Counted from the stretch's first letter, positions 1 to 12,190 are shown. The stretch is 64,000 nt of DNA from Hepsetus odoe (GCA_017165825.1 CM029367.1:14549076-14613075); one strand, 5' to 3'. Program-made: numbers and translations. Notes: a model not told the origin generated them from the letters alone.

Positions 1-2410
1 GTATAGAGTCTGGACGGCTCTGACTGGCATGAAGCTGGCCACTGTTCACTGATGGACATCTGGAAGGCAAATTGGTTAATGGTGCCTCCAAGCCAAAAAG
101 GTAGTCAGCCATCTCTTCCTCCAGCAATGCGAAGGCTGCTGCTGCATCTGTGCTCCACCTAACCCATGAAAACATCCCGCCGCAGGCCACAGAGGAGCTG
201 GGGGAATGAGTGGGGTGGAGCGCAAGATCTCCAGCCATGTCTCTGGGACAGAATGAGAGATTTAAGATCAGCGGCTGTGGAGGGATGATAACAAGAACGC
301 AAGCTGCTCCTGTTCTGCAGCAATGATTGAGACGAGGCCAGTGAGTGGACAGTAGCCTTCTGTCCTGTTTGTCTGACTCATTGATGAACAAAACTGAGAT
401 GGTCTCCTGATGGTCTAATTTGCTCCTCAGAGCTGCAATGTTACATTTGTTGTCAGATGATGAATTATGCTGGATGTTTGGGTTTTAACAAGCCACATAG
501 TGTGCAGTTTGAAAAGAAGCTGTGCTGATATACATATGCAAATATCTTCATTCGCTCTTCAGAAAGCGATGCTACGCTTAGTATTAATGAAGAAAGAGTG
601 ATCGCTTTTTCATCCGACTACAAACATAAACAAGTGACAATTGTTACGATATGGTAGGCGTCATAACGCAACACATAACAAACAATTCATTTTGTGCTGT
701 CGCATAAGAACTGAGAGTTTGGCAGCAGTGTCACCACCATTGGCATGGTGCTGGGCCTACAGTGGTTGGAATTTCTCAAAGAGCACCCCCAGTCGTAACA
801 ATGGGACCTGATTGACAGATGTGCAAGGCATTGTGAATCCAAAACAAAGCTGCTGTTTTCCCTTTTTACAAGCCTGATCTTCGCCATCTGTAGATAAACA
901 AGTTAAACACACAGTGCCTTCCCCTGATGCTCACACCCTGGAGAACGGCCCCCTCCCCCTCCCAGCCAGATGCTGTACCTCTGGAGGCATAAAGCAGCGC
1001 AGCAGGGCTGAACAGATGTTCTCCTGCCCATGAAGAGGGTGAAAGTGAGACGGACAGTCCATGAATTATTTACAAGAGGCACTATCATTTTTCGCTGCTG
1101 TTTCCCACATCATGGAGAACGTGGACACATAAGACACACATAAGCAAAAAAGCATATTTTCGCTGTTGAGGCAAAATCTTGAATCTTCAAAATGGTAAGT
1201 TTTTATGGTTAAATGGAATTTTTACTCTTTTAGACCTTAAATTTCTTTGTTCTACATCCATTTATTGTGAAATTTTAGCATAATGATGAAAGTTAAAGCA
1301 TTTTTTATGTTTTTTTTTTTTATCTGACCCTTGCTACACTGAAACACAAAAAAATCTAATTGTTTTCCAAAGAAAAAAACCCCTGAAGTGCACAAAATGC
1401 ACTTTTTTTTCTCCACGACATCATGAAACTTCTTTCTAACACCTTTATTTTTTCAAGATGTAAGATGTCAGGTAATTAAATACAGCACATTTTAGACTAG
1501 CTGCTTTACAGTTATACATCAACACTTCTGTGCTGTGTATTATAAAAAAGTCAACACATCTTGGACCAAACCTCCTCCAGTCTTGGAAAAAGTGGTAGGC
1601 CAGAACACATGCTGGGGTTATGAGCACTATTTCCTTTTTGTGTGTCACCATCCATCATTTGGGAATTGATACTGGCAAACATATCGATCTTATTCAGACA
1701 AGTCATCAACCAACCAGCCCCAGTACTCAGTAAAAGGCTTGTGAACTTACTATTTCTTTGTACTGATAATGATGATAGAGTCTGTGGTATCATCTGGAGT
1801 TAGGCAAATGTTGAAGAAAATTATGAAATAATGAAATGTCATGGAAAATCAAATTCTCAAGAACAGTCTGTTTTAAAGGATAAAGAGAATTTGGGAAATG
1901 GTAAATGAATTCTGACTGTTCACGGTGCATAAAACCACGCAGACATCATAAGTCGACTTACAGCCCCTTTAGTATTGGTAATCAATGGCTGAGTGATAAT
2001 TCCAAGCTTGCCTACTTCTATCCACTGTGTATTAATATTTACACACACACACGCGCGTGCAGTCACACACACACAAACACTCACACGCACAGTCATGTTC
2101 TTCCAGCTGTGGTGTTCACCATAAAGTGTTACCCTTAATTCATCAGCATGTTTTCAGCGGTTAAAAGCGAATTCCTCCATATGGCTGGGTGCTTAATTAA
2201 ATGCTAATTGTTATGAGCTATAATAATTGTGGGAGTGCGGCGTGCACCAGGCTCTGAGCTGCTGCTGGGTCCCCAGAGAGGACTTGAGAGGCTGGGCTCC
2301 AGATAAACAATCCCTCGCTCTCCTCCAGAGAGTGTGTGATCGGCCGGTTGATGAGCTTTCTTTCCCACCCCCCATTTCCCCCTTCCCCTGGGTGTATGAC
2401 TCTCTCTCTG
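1..2410. other. Noncoding DNA, 5' flank
   Basis: I see no supportable gene here. Open frames are short, lack splice context and recognisable domains. It contains a CA-rich microsatellite (about 2040-2095). The piece around 2165-2235 is AT-rich with several TAATTA/ATTA homeodomain-type cores and could be regulatory. Confidence 0.6.
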
Positions 2411-3580
2411 TTACCTGACAGTGTTGGGTGTGGAGGTGTGTGTGTGTGTGTGGAGTTAATACTGGTGCTACTCCTCATTGTCGCAGATTACAGCATTGCT
2501 TTAGGTTTTGTGTTTGTTCTCTAATCACGTGCAATTAACCATCTAATTGCTTTTCTGTTTTATGCTAATGATGTAACTTCCTCTCATTAATTGTTTTCAT
2601 TGTACATTCACTAACATGCTTCAGGAAGTTGTTCTACATCCATGCCGAATTAACAAAGAAGTCAGTGTTGCGATCAAGTGAGGGAGACTGTTCCTCTCAT
2701 TGTCCCCGATCATGCTGTGGCAACGCTCTAACCTATTTTCACGTCTTGATTAGATTTATGTCACTGTGCATCTATTAGCACATTCCTTTATTGTAACGAT
2801 AAGTCTAACAGCGTAATCTCAACATTATGCTTAAGCTATTGCTTCACAGTCAAGTCATCAGTCTTAAATTAACACTTATGATATAGGCTTGTGGCTGGTG
2901 GTGCTTCTACACAGCATGCACTGGAGACTAGTTTAACACAGCTGGTGCTAATTTAAAAGTAGGGTTGTTGTTGGATGTCTAAGCCGAGGCGAAAGCATGT
3001 ACTGTAGATGCTGCAGATAACAGATACAGCAACAAAAATGTATTTTTTTTAATAAGCCATGCTTTTATAAAAAACGTTCAGTTTAAAGGGCACATATTGT
3101 TCATTTGTTCGTTTTTGCTTTTGTTTTATGTAGCCAAAACAGATGAATTTCATTCGTATATGACCGTTTTCCAAGCCCTCTTTATCTCTCGACTGTCACA
3201 TCTCTTCTCTTATTGGCTGATCAGATCAAAATATTTATTATTTCAGCATATATGAGCTTGATAACCTGCTGCTGGCTCAACAGGAGGATATACAGTGGAG
3301 TGAAAATGTTTCCATTTTTCCCATTTAAAAGCCTTTTTTATAACTGTTTATATTATCAGCATCACAACTGAAGTGAAATGTGAAACTTCTGAAATTCTTA
3401 CATGAATGTCACTGTGCATCTATTAGCACTTTCCTTTATTGTTTGAAAAAGAAAGTTCTCTCCTACCTCCCACTCCAACCTGACAGCACTGGGTGAGGAG
3501 GTGTGTGTGCAGTTAAGGTTGATGCTATTCTTCCTTGATGGCATTCCTCATAGCTTTAGGTTTTGTGTTTTGAGTTATAA
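2411..3580. repeat. Local diverged duplication
   Basis: Two sequence blocks occur twice. A block of about 35 bases starting TCACTGTGCATCTATTAGCA is at about 2760-2793 and again at 3409-3442 with one visible mismatch. A second, looser block (CCTGACAG, GGAGGTGTGTGTG, then GCTTTAGGTTTTGTG) is at about 2416-2516 and again at about 3479-3570. The order of the two blocks is swapped between copies, so this is not a simple head-to-tail tandem. No coding potential is apparent; it may be an old repeat family or a rearranged local duplication. Confidence 0.55.
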
Positions 3581-3721
3581 TGTAATAAATTGTAATCCAG
3601 CTCATGCCATTTATTCTCTTACTCAGAAGTTGTAATTCATTATTGTAGATTTAGAATATTGAATGTTGATTAAATCTGTTGTATTTAATGTAAATATATG
3701 TGCTTTAAGTAAGATATGATG

Positions 3722-3960
3722 ACAAGAGGATTTGCAACCAGAAGGTTGCAGTTCAATCCCCAGAGCTGGCAGGAAAAATAGGGGTAGGGACTGGTTGAAC
3801 AATCTTTTCCACATCCAGTGCCCCTTGTGGACAGCCCAATGCTGTACCTGGTGTGGGTTCACTACCAGTCTGTATAGGAAGGGTAATATGTAGAGAATTC
3901 ATTTCTGTGATTTTATATGCTGTGAGTGCATTCACTGCAAGTTAAGACATTTATTCAAAA
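3722..3960 (+). repeat. Diverged tRNA-derived SINE
   Basis: A B-box-like stretch (GGTTGCAGTTCAATCCCC, about 3745-3762) is followed by text resembling the body of a common fish SINE (a TGGACAGCCCAATGCTG region, a GGGTTCACTACCAGT region, then a GTAGAGAATTCATTTCTGTG stretch matching the usual 'aaatgcagaggacacatttc' tail). It is heavily mutated and its A box is poor, so it is a dead copy. Confidence 0.5.
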
Positions 3961-5580
3961 AAGTGAAGAAAAAAAAACTTGGCTTTCCATGATATGACTC
4001 CCGTCAAGTAATTATAGAGACACAAACTGGTCCCCTCTACCTTATAAAAATGTAAATGTTCTCTAATCAATGCTGCGTTAACTGGATTAAGAGCTTCTGC
4101 CAGTTTTTTTTTTTTTTAAGGCCTTCAAAGCAGAAGGTCCCAGTGCGGATGCTGCCAGAGACACAGTGGACCCTGGGGTGTGAAGTACAGCGCTTTCCTT
4201 TGTTACTTCCCCAAGTAAAATGTCAGCGTTTTCTTCAGGGTAAAGCTTTTTGAAGTAGCTATAGTAACAACATACCACCAGCTCTAAGCCCAGCTCTTTC
4301 AAGACTATTTTTATCGCTGTTTATGGTATTTTGTCTGAGCTTGTCCTGTTGAACTTCATATTGAGTCGTCTCAGTGTCTACAGAGGGTTTTGGTGCATCT
4401 GTACTACTGGACATCCTCCCACTCTCTAGCTCTCTCTCCCTCTCTCACTGTGTTCTCTGGGCTCTGAACCAAGATTAATCCCATCAAAAAGGCCAGTGTA
4501 TCAACATCTGCCTAATCCCGTCTAATGGCAGACACCACCATGAAATTCTTACCTCCAAGCAACATGTATTAGCATAATTAGAAGGAGAATCCCAGCAATT
4601 GGGGAGTGATGCTTAAGCATGCTGGGCCATTCTGTGTGTATATGTGTGTGTTTCCCATAGTGGTGAGTACATGTGGAGTGAGCTCTGTTCAATAAGAGCG
4701 CTGAGGTTTATCAAGGCTGTACAAGCTCTTGAACAGAACATGTACTGAATGTCCTTTCTGCAAAGATGGATTCCACAGTGACCTCTAGAGGAAGGAATTC
4801 AGACACATTCAGGCCTGTTGGGAGCCAAGCAAAAAAATGCCACTTAAGATCAGCTTTTTGGGCATCTCTGTGACAGTCAGTTGCATGAACATCCAAAGAA
4901 CCGTAACCCTAAAACATGCCAGGAAAATTAAAAACTATGAAAAGTTATATTGTTTGTATCTGAAAGGAAATGAACAGATAGATAATCTTTTTTTTTTTGC
5001 CCATGCTCTCTCATTAACTTTTCTTAAAAAGACCTAATGTTGGGTAGCATTAGGCACACTGTAGTTTTTACTCTGCCAATAACAGCACAATGAAAATGAC
5101 TCCTAATAGTCCTTCATAGCACTTTAGAACTGTGCTTTTCAATGGCAGAGGAGGCGAATCCCTCACATCTTTCACTTCAGTTGGAACAGATGGAGGGAAA
5201 TGCAGCAAAATATCATTTCAAACATCAGGCTGCCTGAGCTGATGGCAAAGCCATATTCAAGGGACTGCAGTTGGGATCAAAAAGGCCTGTTGGTTGTGCT
5301 ACTGGGGCATGGAACAAATAGCAGATATGCTAATTACTGAAATTCTCTCGCTCTCTCTCTTTCCCTGTCAAACCACATAGGACTTTTGAAGGAGGGATGG
5401 TGGCATGTTCTGTTTACAGGGACCTCTGTTTGTCATCAGCAGATCAACAGTAACAAGTCAGGTAATGTATTGCAGGCAATGAGTGCAAATAAAATCTGCT
5501 CAGAGTTCAAAAATCTTCACTATTGTTGAATATGGCTCAATCTGAAAAGGGCAGAGAAAACCTCAGGCATTATGTTTAGG
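3961..5580. other. Noncoding DNA
   Basis: No gene is supportable. Poly-T tracts lie at about 4106-4119 and 4988-4998. Sequence at about 4490-4630 is free of obvious repeats, includes TAATCCC and TAATTAG cores, and reads like a candidate conserved regulatory element; this is an impression only. Confidence 0.5.
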
Positions 5581-5581
5581 T

Positions 5582-6945
5582 GTACAGCCGTGGCCAAAAG
5601 TTCTGAGAATGACACAAGTATTGGTTTTCACAAAATCTGCTGTTTCAGTGTTTTTAGATCTTTTTTCAGGTTCTTTTAAAGTATACTGAAGTATAATTAC
5701 AGCATTTCATGCTTTTTTTATTGACAATTACATTACGTTTATGCAAAGAGTCAATATTTATAGTCCTGGCTCTTCTTTTTCAAGACCTCTGCAATTCACT
5801 GGCAACCCATTCTTGCATAATCAGTGCTTGGAGTTTGTCAGAATTTGTGGGTTTTTGTTTGTCCACCCACCACTTGAGGATTGATCACAAGTTCTCAATG
5901 GGAATAAGGCCCGGGGAGTTTCCTGGCCATGGACCCAAAATTTTAAAGTTTTGTTCCCTGAGACACTTAGTTATCACTTTTGTCGTATGGCACGGTGCTC
6001 CATCATGATGGAAACGTCACTGTCCTTCACCAAACTCCTATTGGATGGTTGGGAGAAGTTGCTCTTGTAGGATGTTTTGATGCCATTCTTTATGCATGGC
6101 TGTCTCATTCGGCAAAATGAGCTGGATGTCTGGATGCCCCAAACAATCGGAAAGGGTGTTCATCAGAGAAAATGACTTTACCCCAGTCCAAAGCAGTCCA
6201 ATCCCTGTAACCTTTGCAGAATATCAGACTGTCCCTGATATTTTTCTTGGAGAGAAGTGGCTTCTTTGCAGCCCTTCTTGACACCAGGCCATCCTCCAAA
6301 AGTCTTCTCCTCACTGTGTGTGTAGATGCCCTGCCATTCCTGAGCAAGCTCTGCACTGGTGGTGCCCCGATACCACAGCTGAATCAACTTTAGGAGACGG
6401 TCTGGTGCTCGCTGGACTTTATTGGGTGCCTTGTGTGCCCTTCACAACAATTTAACCCCTCTCCTTGAAGTTCTTGATGAACTGATGGTTGATTTAGGTG
6501 CAATCTTACTAGCAGCAATATTTTTGCCTGTGAAGTCCTTTTTGTGCACAGCAATGATTCCAAATGACAAAACGTCTCCTTGCAGGTAACCAGGGTTTAC
6601 AAAGGAAGAGCAATGATTTCAAGCACCACCTTTTAAAGCATCCAGTCTGCTATTCTAGCTCAGTCAGCATGACAGAGTGATCTCCAGTCTTGTCCTCCTC
6701 AACACTCTCACCTGTGTTAACGAGAGGATCGCCACCATGATATCAGCAGGTCCTTTTGTGGCTCAATGCAGTGGAATTGGGTTTTTGGTATCAAGCTAGA
6801 TTTCATGGCAAGGAGGGACTAATTGCATTTCATCTGATCACTCTTCATAACATTCTGGAGTTGTAAATTGCCATCATAAAAACTGAGGCAGCAAACTTTG
6901 TGAAAATTAATTTTTGTGTCATTCTCAAAACTTTTGGCCATCTAT
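5582..6945 (-). mobile_element. Tc1-like DNA transposon, degenerate
   Basis: The two ends are inverted repeats: GGCCAAAAGTTCTGAGAATG near 5592 is mirrored by CATTCTCAAAACTTTTGGCC ending at 6939, one mismatch in 20. This is the terminal repeat type of a widespread fish Tc1 family. The minus strand between them encodes Tc1 transposase remnants. The clearest piece is at 6105-6356 with LLEDGLVSRRAAKKPLLSKK, followed by DWGKVIFSDEHPFRLFG, which holds the second-domain catalytic Asp in the (I/V)xSDE context. The segment at 5790-5950 reads on the minus strand as the later catalytic region, with PGNSPGL and PIENL-like text, broken by stops and frameshifts. The length, about 1.36 kb, suits a near full-length element. 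It cannot make a working transposase. Confidence 0.88.
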
Positions 6946-8170
6946 GGGACTCTATGGGACTGTGCCAGAAATAGATTGTGTTAGAAATGACAAACAAAAT
7001 CAAAATTGGAGAAGCACCCTATGAATAAAACACACGATACCTGTTGTTCATGTGGCCATTAATCAAATTGCCTTTTTCCCCATGTCACTCGCAGTGTGCC
7101 TACTAGTTTGAGCTTTCTCACCCATGCAGTTCTATTGAGGAGGAACAAGAATGATGCCGAATGATGATAATTCGCAACACTCCTTGACAGAACAAGGGCC
7201 AGATTGTTGGGAAGCATGGCAGCGACAATAGAAGGAATGCAGCATGCTTTAAACTGTCCCCCACATGTAATGGCTCACGCTCTGACACATTCAACACATC
7301 AGCTTAATGAGGAGGCCATTCTGTGCATTAAATAATAATGGTATTAGGTCAAGATTCCAGACCTTGGAGGACAGTGGTTTGTTTTGAAATGTATTAGTAA
7401 CGCCAATTAATTTACTGGGACGAAAGAGGCACACTGAGTGTGGGACCATGGCACCGTGAGGGGGGCTGGGCTTTCGCAGCCAAATGCGAGGAACAAGTGA
7501 CTGTATTCATCAGGTCCTGACTGAACTTGCCGTTACGCATCTGTGGGGTCTCTGCCCTCACCTGATTATGGGTTTCCCCAGTTAGTTACCAGCACTGGAC
7601 CTGTGGCCTCTGCGCTGCATCAAAAACATCACAAGTTCAAACTGGGATATGTGACTGTAAAAATTTGTCAAAATTGAAATTTTCTGTTTAGTTAGGCTAG
7701 CAAATATGGTCTATGTGTATTTCTCACTGCAGACGCAGCATCATAGTAGAAAAATGATGAGGTGACTATATTTTAACCTGCATATTCGTAAAGGTAAAAA
7801 CAATTCATGCACCAAAAGTCATTTGTAAATAAGAAACTGGAAAGTTAGTGGAAATACTGCTACTGCTAATAATAATAGTAATTATTATTATTATTATACC
7901 ACTATATCATATTAATAATATTATTCATTTGATTAATTATATAATACAGAATAATTATTATAATAATAATTATTATTTAAACTTTTTCTAAAATAATAAA
8001 TATTGTTATCCACAGATGAAGTCAATAAGCAAATAAGAATTACATTGTAATAAGTGTGTTTTGTTCTGATCACTGATTTAATGAAAGGTAAAACATGAGT
8101 GTGTTAAAGTCATGATAGGCTCCCAGTTCAGGTAAGGAGGCGGTTTTTCTCCATGTCTCAGCACTGCGGT
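6946..8170. other. Noncoding DNA upstream of zbtb18
   Basis: No gene is supportable. At about 7180-7370 the sequence is repeat-free and of mixed composition with a TTAATGAGGAGGCCATT-type core, a plausible enhancer. At about 7865-7980 there is an AT-rich tract of TAA/ATT triplets with strong self-complementarity. Confidence 0.5.
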
Positions 8171-8182
8171 CTCTATTTACCG

Positions 8183-8183
<1 letters not shown>

Positions 8184-8214
<31 letters not shown>
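8184..8214. repeat. (GT)n microsatellite
   Basis: An uninterrupted GT run of about 15 units just upstream of the CpG-rich zbtb18 promoter region. Confidence 0.95.
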
Positions 8215-8216
<2 letters not shown>

Positions 8217-8599
8217 ACGGTGCTGTCCGGTGTCTCTGAGGGTTAATCTAGTCTGTTCCTCCGGCCGCTGCACCTGCTCCCCGCTCCCTCCGCGCTCTGA
8301 CTACAGTACCCAGGTATCAGTGCGCGGTCCCCCTCTCCGTGCTCCGCGCCAGCCTGTTCTAGGAACCAGTCCGCTCGGCCCTTTCTGTGTGTGTGTGCGG
8401 GTTTTTTTTCTGCTTTCTCACTGTTGCCTGGTGTCAACCTACGCCGAACAGACTCATCCCTCCCTCCCTGCCCCTCAGCGGCCGCTTCCAATTTGCCTCC
8501 GCCGCTCAGAGCGCCTCTTCCATTGGCCTCCGCGCTGCCACTCAGCCGCTTCCTCCGGGCTGGAGAGTTGAGTAGCAACAGCTCGGAAACATCTGGCTG

Positions 8600-8600
<1 letters not shown>
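8215..8600 (+). promoter_or_regulatory. zbtb18: CpG-rich putative zbtb18 promoter
   Basis: GC and CpG density rise sharply between the GT and CT microsatellites. There is a CCAAT box at about 8487 and an inverted one (ATTGG) at about 8522, and no TATA box that I can see, which fits a CpG-island promoter of a developmental regulator. The sequence AACATCTGGC at 8588-8597 matches the published RP58/ZBTB18 binding consensus, (A/C)ACATCTG(G/T)(A/C). The start of transcription is not defined by the sequence. Confidence 0.5.
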
Positions 8601-8650
<50 letters not shown>

Positions 8651-8700
8651 CTCGCTCTCGCTCTCTCTCTCTCCCCCCCCTCTCGCTCTCTCTCTCTCTC
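8601..8700. repeat. (CT)n microsatellite, interrupted
   Basis: About 45 bases of pure CT followed by CTCG variants, an eight-base C run and more CT. If transcription starts upstream it would lie in the zbtb18 5' leader as a pyrimidine tract. Confidence 0.95.
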
Positions 8701-8829
8701 TGCTGCTGCGTCTCTCTGCCGGGCTGTTATGGAGAGCCGTTGAAAGTCAAGGCAGTTTGTTTGTTTTTGTTTGTTTTCGGGAGAAGATTGGAGCCAGGAA
8801 GCGGGAAGGGGAGCTGGATCTCGTTGTCT
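8701..8829 (+). other. zbtb18: Candidate zbtb18 5' untranslated exon
   Basis: The stretch ends at a strong splice donor, TCT|GTAAGT, at 8829/8830, in the right orientation and about 4.2 kb before the well-supported acceptor TTGCAG|GTTATG at 13045/13046. It contains an ATG at 8729 that opens a four-codon upstream ORF (M-E-S-R-stop, 8729-8743). The frame reaching the donor is open and would join in frame to the YEDS codons before the zbtb18 start. The 5' end is not visible and I set 8701 only after the CT tract. Other donors, such as CAG|GTAAAA near 9410, cannot be ruled out. Confidence 0.4.
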
Positions 8830-9137
8830 GTAAGTGGGGCTTTAACGCTCGGTGCTCTTTAAGGAGATGTTACGGGGAGGGAGGGGAGGAGGGGGTTGAG
8901 TCGCTGTAGGAAAAGTAGCGAGCTGTGCTGTGTTTTGTTTCTTTTTTCTTTTTTTCCCAAAATGTCCTTTATTATTGTTTAACGGCTGTTGTGTTCACGC
9001 GCCGACTGACCATTGCGTCGCGCGCGACTGACCGTTGAAACGGGGCCTGCTGCAGAGAGGAAACCCTGCAGGTAGAGCGGCCACTTTTTCTGTTAGCCAC
9101 TAGCTAGCTTTCCCCCTCAGAGCGGGGTCAGCGCTAG

Positions 9138-9140
<3 letters not shown>

Positions 9141-9225
<85 letters not shown>
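9141..9225. repeat. (CA)n microsatellite, about 42 units
   Basis: An 85-base uninterrupted CA run in the presumed 5' intron of zbtb18. It is the longest perfect microsatellite in the window and is likely to be highly polymorphic. Confidence 0.97.
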
Positions 9226-9227
<2 letters not shown>

Positions 9228-9506
9228 CAGTGTTGTGCTCCTCCTCGCCGCTGAAGGCTGTGTAGGAGTGCAGAATTAGCCGTCGTTCTTCGCCTACAAG
9301 TAAATACCGCCTCACTCACTCACTCACTCCGACTGCTCGGTCCTGATGTTACTCAGACGTGCTCGGCGCTTAAAAACACTGCCCGCCTTTCCCTCTTTCA
9401 GTCCGGACAGGTAAAAGTAACCAACTTGACGCTCCTCAGCGCCGTGTGGCGGCGTGGGTTCGGTGGCTTATAGCCGTGTTTACGGACTCGAGTAGTTTTA
9501 CTTTGG

Positions 9507-9536
9507 GCTGTTGGTGTGTGTGTGTGCGCGCGCGCA
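9507..9536. repeat. GT/GC alternating tract
   Basis: A GTGTGTGTGTG run passes directly into CGCGCGCGC. Alternating purine-pyrimidine sequence with a CG core is the classical type that can adopt Z-DNA; the structure itself is an inference. Confidence 0.7.
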
Positions 9537-9660
9537 CCGTGCAGCTGTACCTTCGTGATCACAAAAACAAAGCTCTTAATAGGTCCACTGCTAAAAGTAA
9601 CTGCTTATCATCCTTTTTATTAGTTCACGATGAAGATTTTCCTCAGCTCGAGCTGCCACC

Positions 9661-9663
<3 letters not shown>

Positions 9664-9702
<39 letters not shown>
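9664..9702. repeat. (GT)n microsatellite
   Basis: About 19 perfect GT units in the presumed zbtb18 intron. Confidence 0.95.
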
Positions 9703-9704
<2 letters not shown>

Positions 9705-10512
9705 GTTTTGGTTCAGATCTGCACTCCATACTTTTTTGTAGCTTTCCTCAGGGCTCAGCAGATGTTCGGACTGGGCTTTTATTTTTAACTGGCAGGCGAA
9801 ATCGGTGCCAAAGAGAGTCTTTTGTTTGCCAAAAGTAAGACATGGGCACTTGAACAGTGGGGTTCGATTGTTTCTTAAAAGTTACAGTGAAAAGGCAGTG
9901 TGGTGTCGTGGTATTTAACCCCCTGACATGGGGCTGTGTGGTGGAGAAGGAAAAAAATAGACCATTTTTCTTTTGAGGAACATGAAAGTAGAGATGGGTG
10001 ATCGTAGTAAAAAAGGGTTAAAAAAAAAAAACAGTAAAGTCTTAAGTAGTCCCAATACGGCGCAGCGTTGAGTGTGCGTGTTAAAGTCCCACTCATGAGG
10101 TCTATAGGATTGTTGTTATTGTCCATTATTTGATCTTTTCCCCTCTCTGTCAGTGGTCCAGAGGGTTAGTAAAATGAATGACAGTAATGGTGCAGCCAGT
10201 GAACCATAAAGAAGTTGAAAACAATATCAGCTGCGTGGATCTGTCAGTTGCAAATGCGCTGTGCTGGCCTTTGTTTATGGTTACTGGAAGGAGAGCAGCA
10301 AGAGAGAAAGAGAGGAAAAAAAACTTGAGGGTATTTAAATTCTCTGTGCAGGAAACTAGGTTAGAAAAAAAAGTGTCGGCTTTCACACAGACCTATTTTC
10401 TAAAGTTCTCCTTTGCTGGGAGATTACAAGTGAAGGGGGGAGTTGGCCAGGTTTCCACAGAATCACCTCTCAACAGTTCCTTACTTACACCCCCCACTTT
10501 TTTTTTTAAAGG

Positions 10513-10513
10513 A

Positions 10514-10540
<27 letters not shown>
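10513..10540. repeat. (GA)n microsatellite
   Basis: About 14 perfect GA units in the presumed zbtb18 intron. Confidence 0.95.
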
Positions 10541-10545
<5 letters not shown>

Positions 10546-12190
10546 AGTTGTATAAAGGAGAGGCTGGTGGCAAGAGTGTAGAGGAGTAGCATATGGCACT
10601 AAAAGGAGCACAGCTGGAGGTAGCATTTCCATCTGAACATGATGTCAGAGCAGCTGACAGGCTGCCATCCCCCAGTCTTTTCTTCTACCGCACAGACTGG
10701 GAGTTAGTGTGTGTGCGGATCTGTGTGCAGGAGGAGGCATCGCATTCCCCTCCAACATCTCCTCCACTTTGCATCTGTCCCTCGCAGTTTGATTTTTTTT
10801 TTCTTCCCTCTCTCTGACTCCCTCTCTCTTTCTGTCTTACTCTTCCTCCTACTACCCCTTCATTGATTCGGCAAAGGGAACTACAGCAGCAGACGTTACC
10901 ACAAAGTGGACTTAATCAAGTTGATGCGTACTGCAGGTACTGTACTGGGGGGTGGTTCTGACACAAAACGTGCGTTTGGAATAGTGAGCTTTTTAGGAAT
11001 TTTTCATTCGTATTTTTTTTTCTTGCGTGTCTGTTATTTTTTTTAAACGGAAAGTGTAGGATTTTGCACCGGGGTCGTGTAACCGTGCTAGGGACAAGTG
11101 ACATTTCTAGTTGTGTGGACGAGGTTACCGGGCAAGCCTTTTTTTTTGAAACTGTTGGTTTTGCTTTCACTTGCTTTGCCGTGAATGGTGAGCAGTAGCA
11201 AAGCTGTAACAGTTGTGCCATTGTTCTGGCTGTGTGTTCTTGTAAAGTTTAGTGAGGGGGGGAAACTTTTTCTAACGTGTTTTTAAAATAGGAATTATTT
11301 TTGATATGGTTAAATTTGCAGTTCCTGATGTAATGCCAAACAGTTTGCTTTCCTGCTTTAAAAATATGTCTGGCAGATTTTTCTGCATCTTAATTCAAAA
11401 AAATATAATCTCATAAAGCAATGGATAAACATACTAGTAGTCTGTTTGGAATTGCACTGCAAAAGTTAAAAAATCAGTCGCATAAATTAGATGGAAAATG
11501 ACTAAATGGTCCCTCAGTGGCTTTAGCCAATGTGCGTCTTTTTTCTGTTGGTAGTGACTAATTTAGAACTTGCAGATTTGAGCTGCCTGAATTGGCTAGA
11601 CAGCTGTAATCGCACTCCTCCTAGTCTTAATCTCTTTATCTGGGCAGCAGCTGCCATATGGCCTCAGTCAGCTGGATCAGATGTTCATAAGCCTCCTTCT
11701 CTGTCCCTCTCTGTCCTCCGAGCCTCCTAATTTGATCGCTGCTACCTTGCGAGCTGTACTGCAATCTTTATTTTTAGCCATCTTAAGGATTAGGATTGAT
11801 GTAGACTACAGGGCACTTAAAGTGATTGTATTGTAAATCTGCTGTGGGCTCCCTCTTTGGGGAGGATGTTCCATTTCTCAAAAGATTTGGGGAGGGGAGC
11901 AAAGAGGAGGAGGGGTTGGCTAGGGGTTGGCTGTCCCACGTCTGCCCCCTCCCCATAAGCCCCTCATTAACGAAGGTCTGAGCACTGTTTAAGGGGGGGT
12001 TTGGCTTGGTATCCCAATCAGATTTAAATGAAGATTCAAATGAGTTCATTTAAGTGCGCTGGATGAAAATGGTGCCCATGTATTTTTTGAGACGGGAGCT
12101 ATCTCCACGGGTAACAGGTGTGATTTAAAAATTTTCCTTTATATTCCTTTTTGACTTCATTGGTATATTTATTATTCCCAGCCTCAGCAT

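Noticed and set aside
8391..8909. A 172-codon plus-strand frame across the zbtb18 promoter and CT repeat.
   Set aside because: Mostly Ser-Leu codons from the CT microsatellite and Ala/Pro codons from CpG-rich DNA. Its end is discussed only as a possible leader frame, not as an independent gene.
9100..9319. Open frames of alternating Val-Cys residues.
   Set aside because: Direct translation of the CA/GT microsatellite.
10393..10632. Minus-strand frame with Ser-Leu repeats.
   Set aside because: Produced by the GA microsatellite at 10513-10540.
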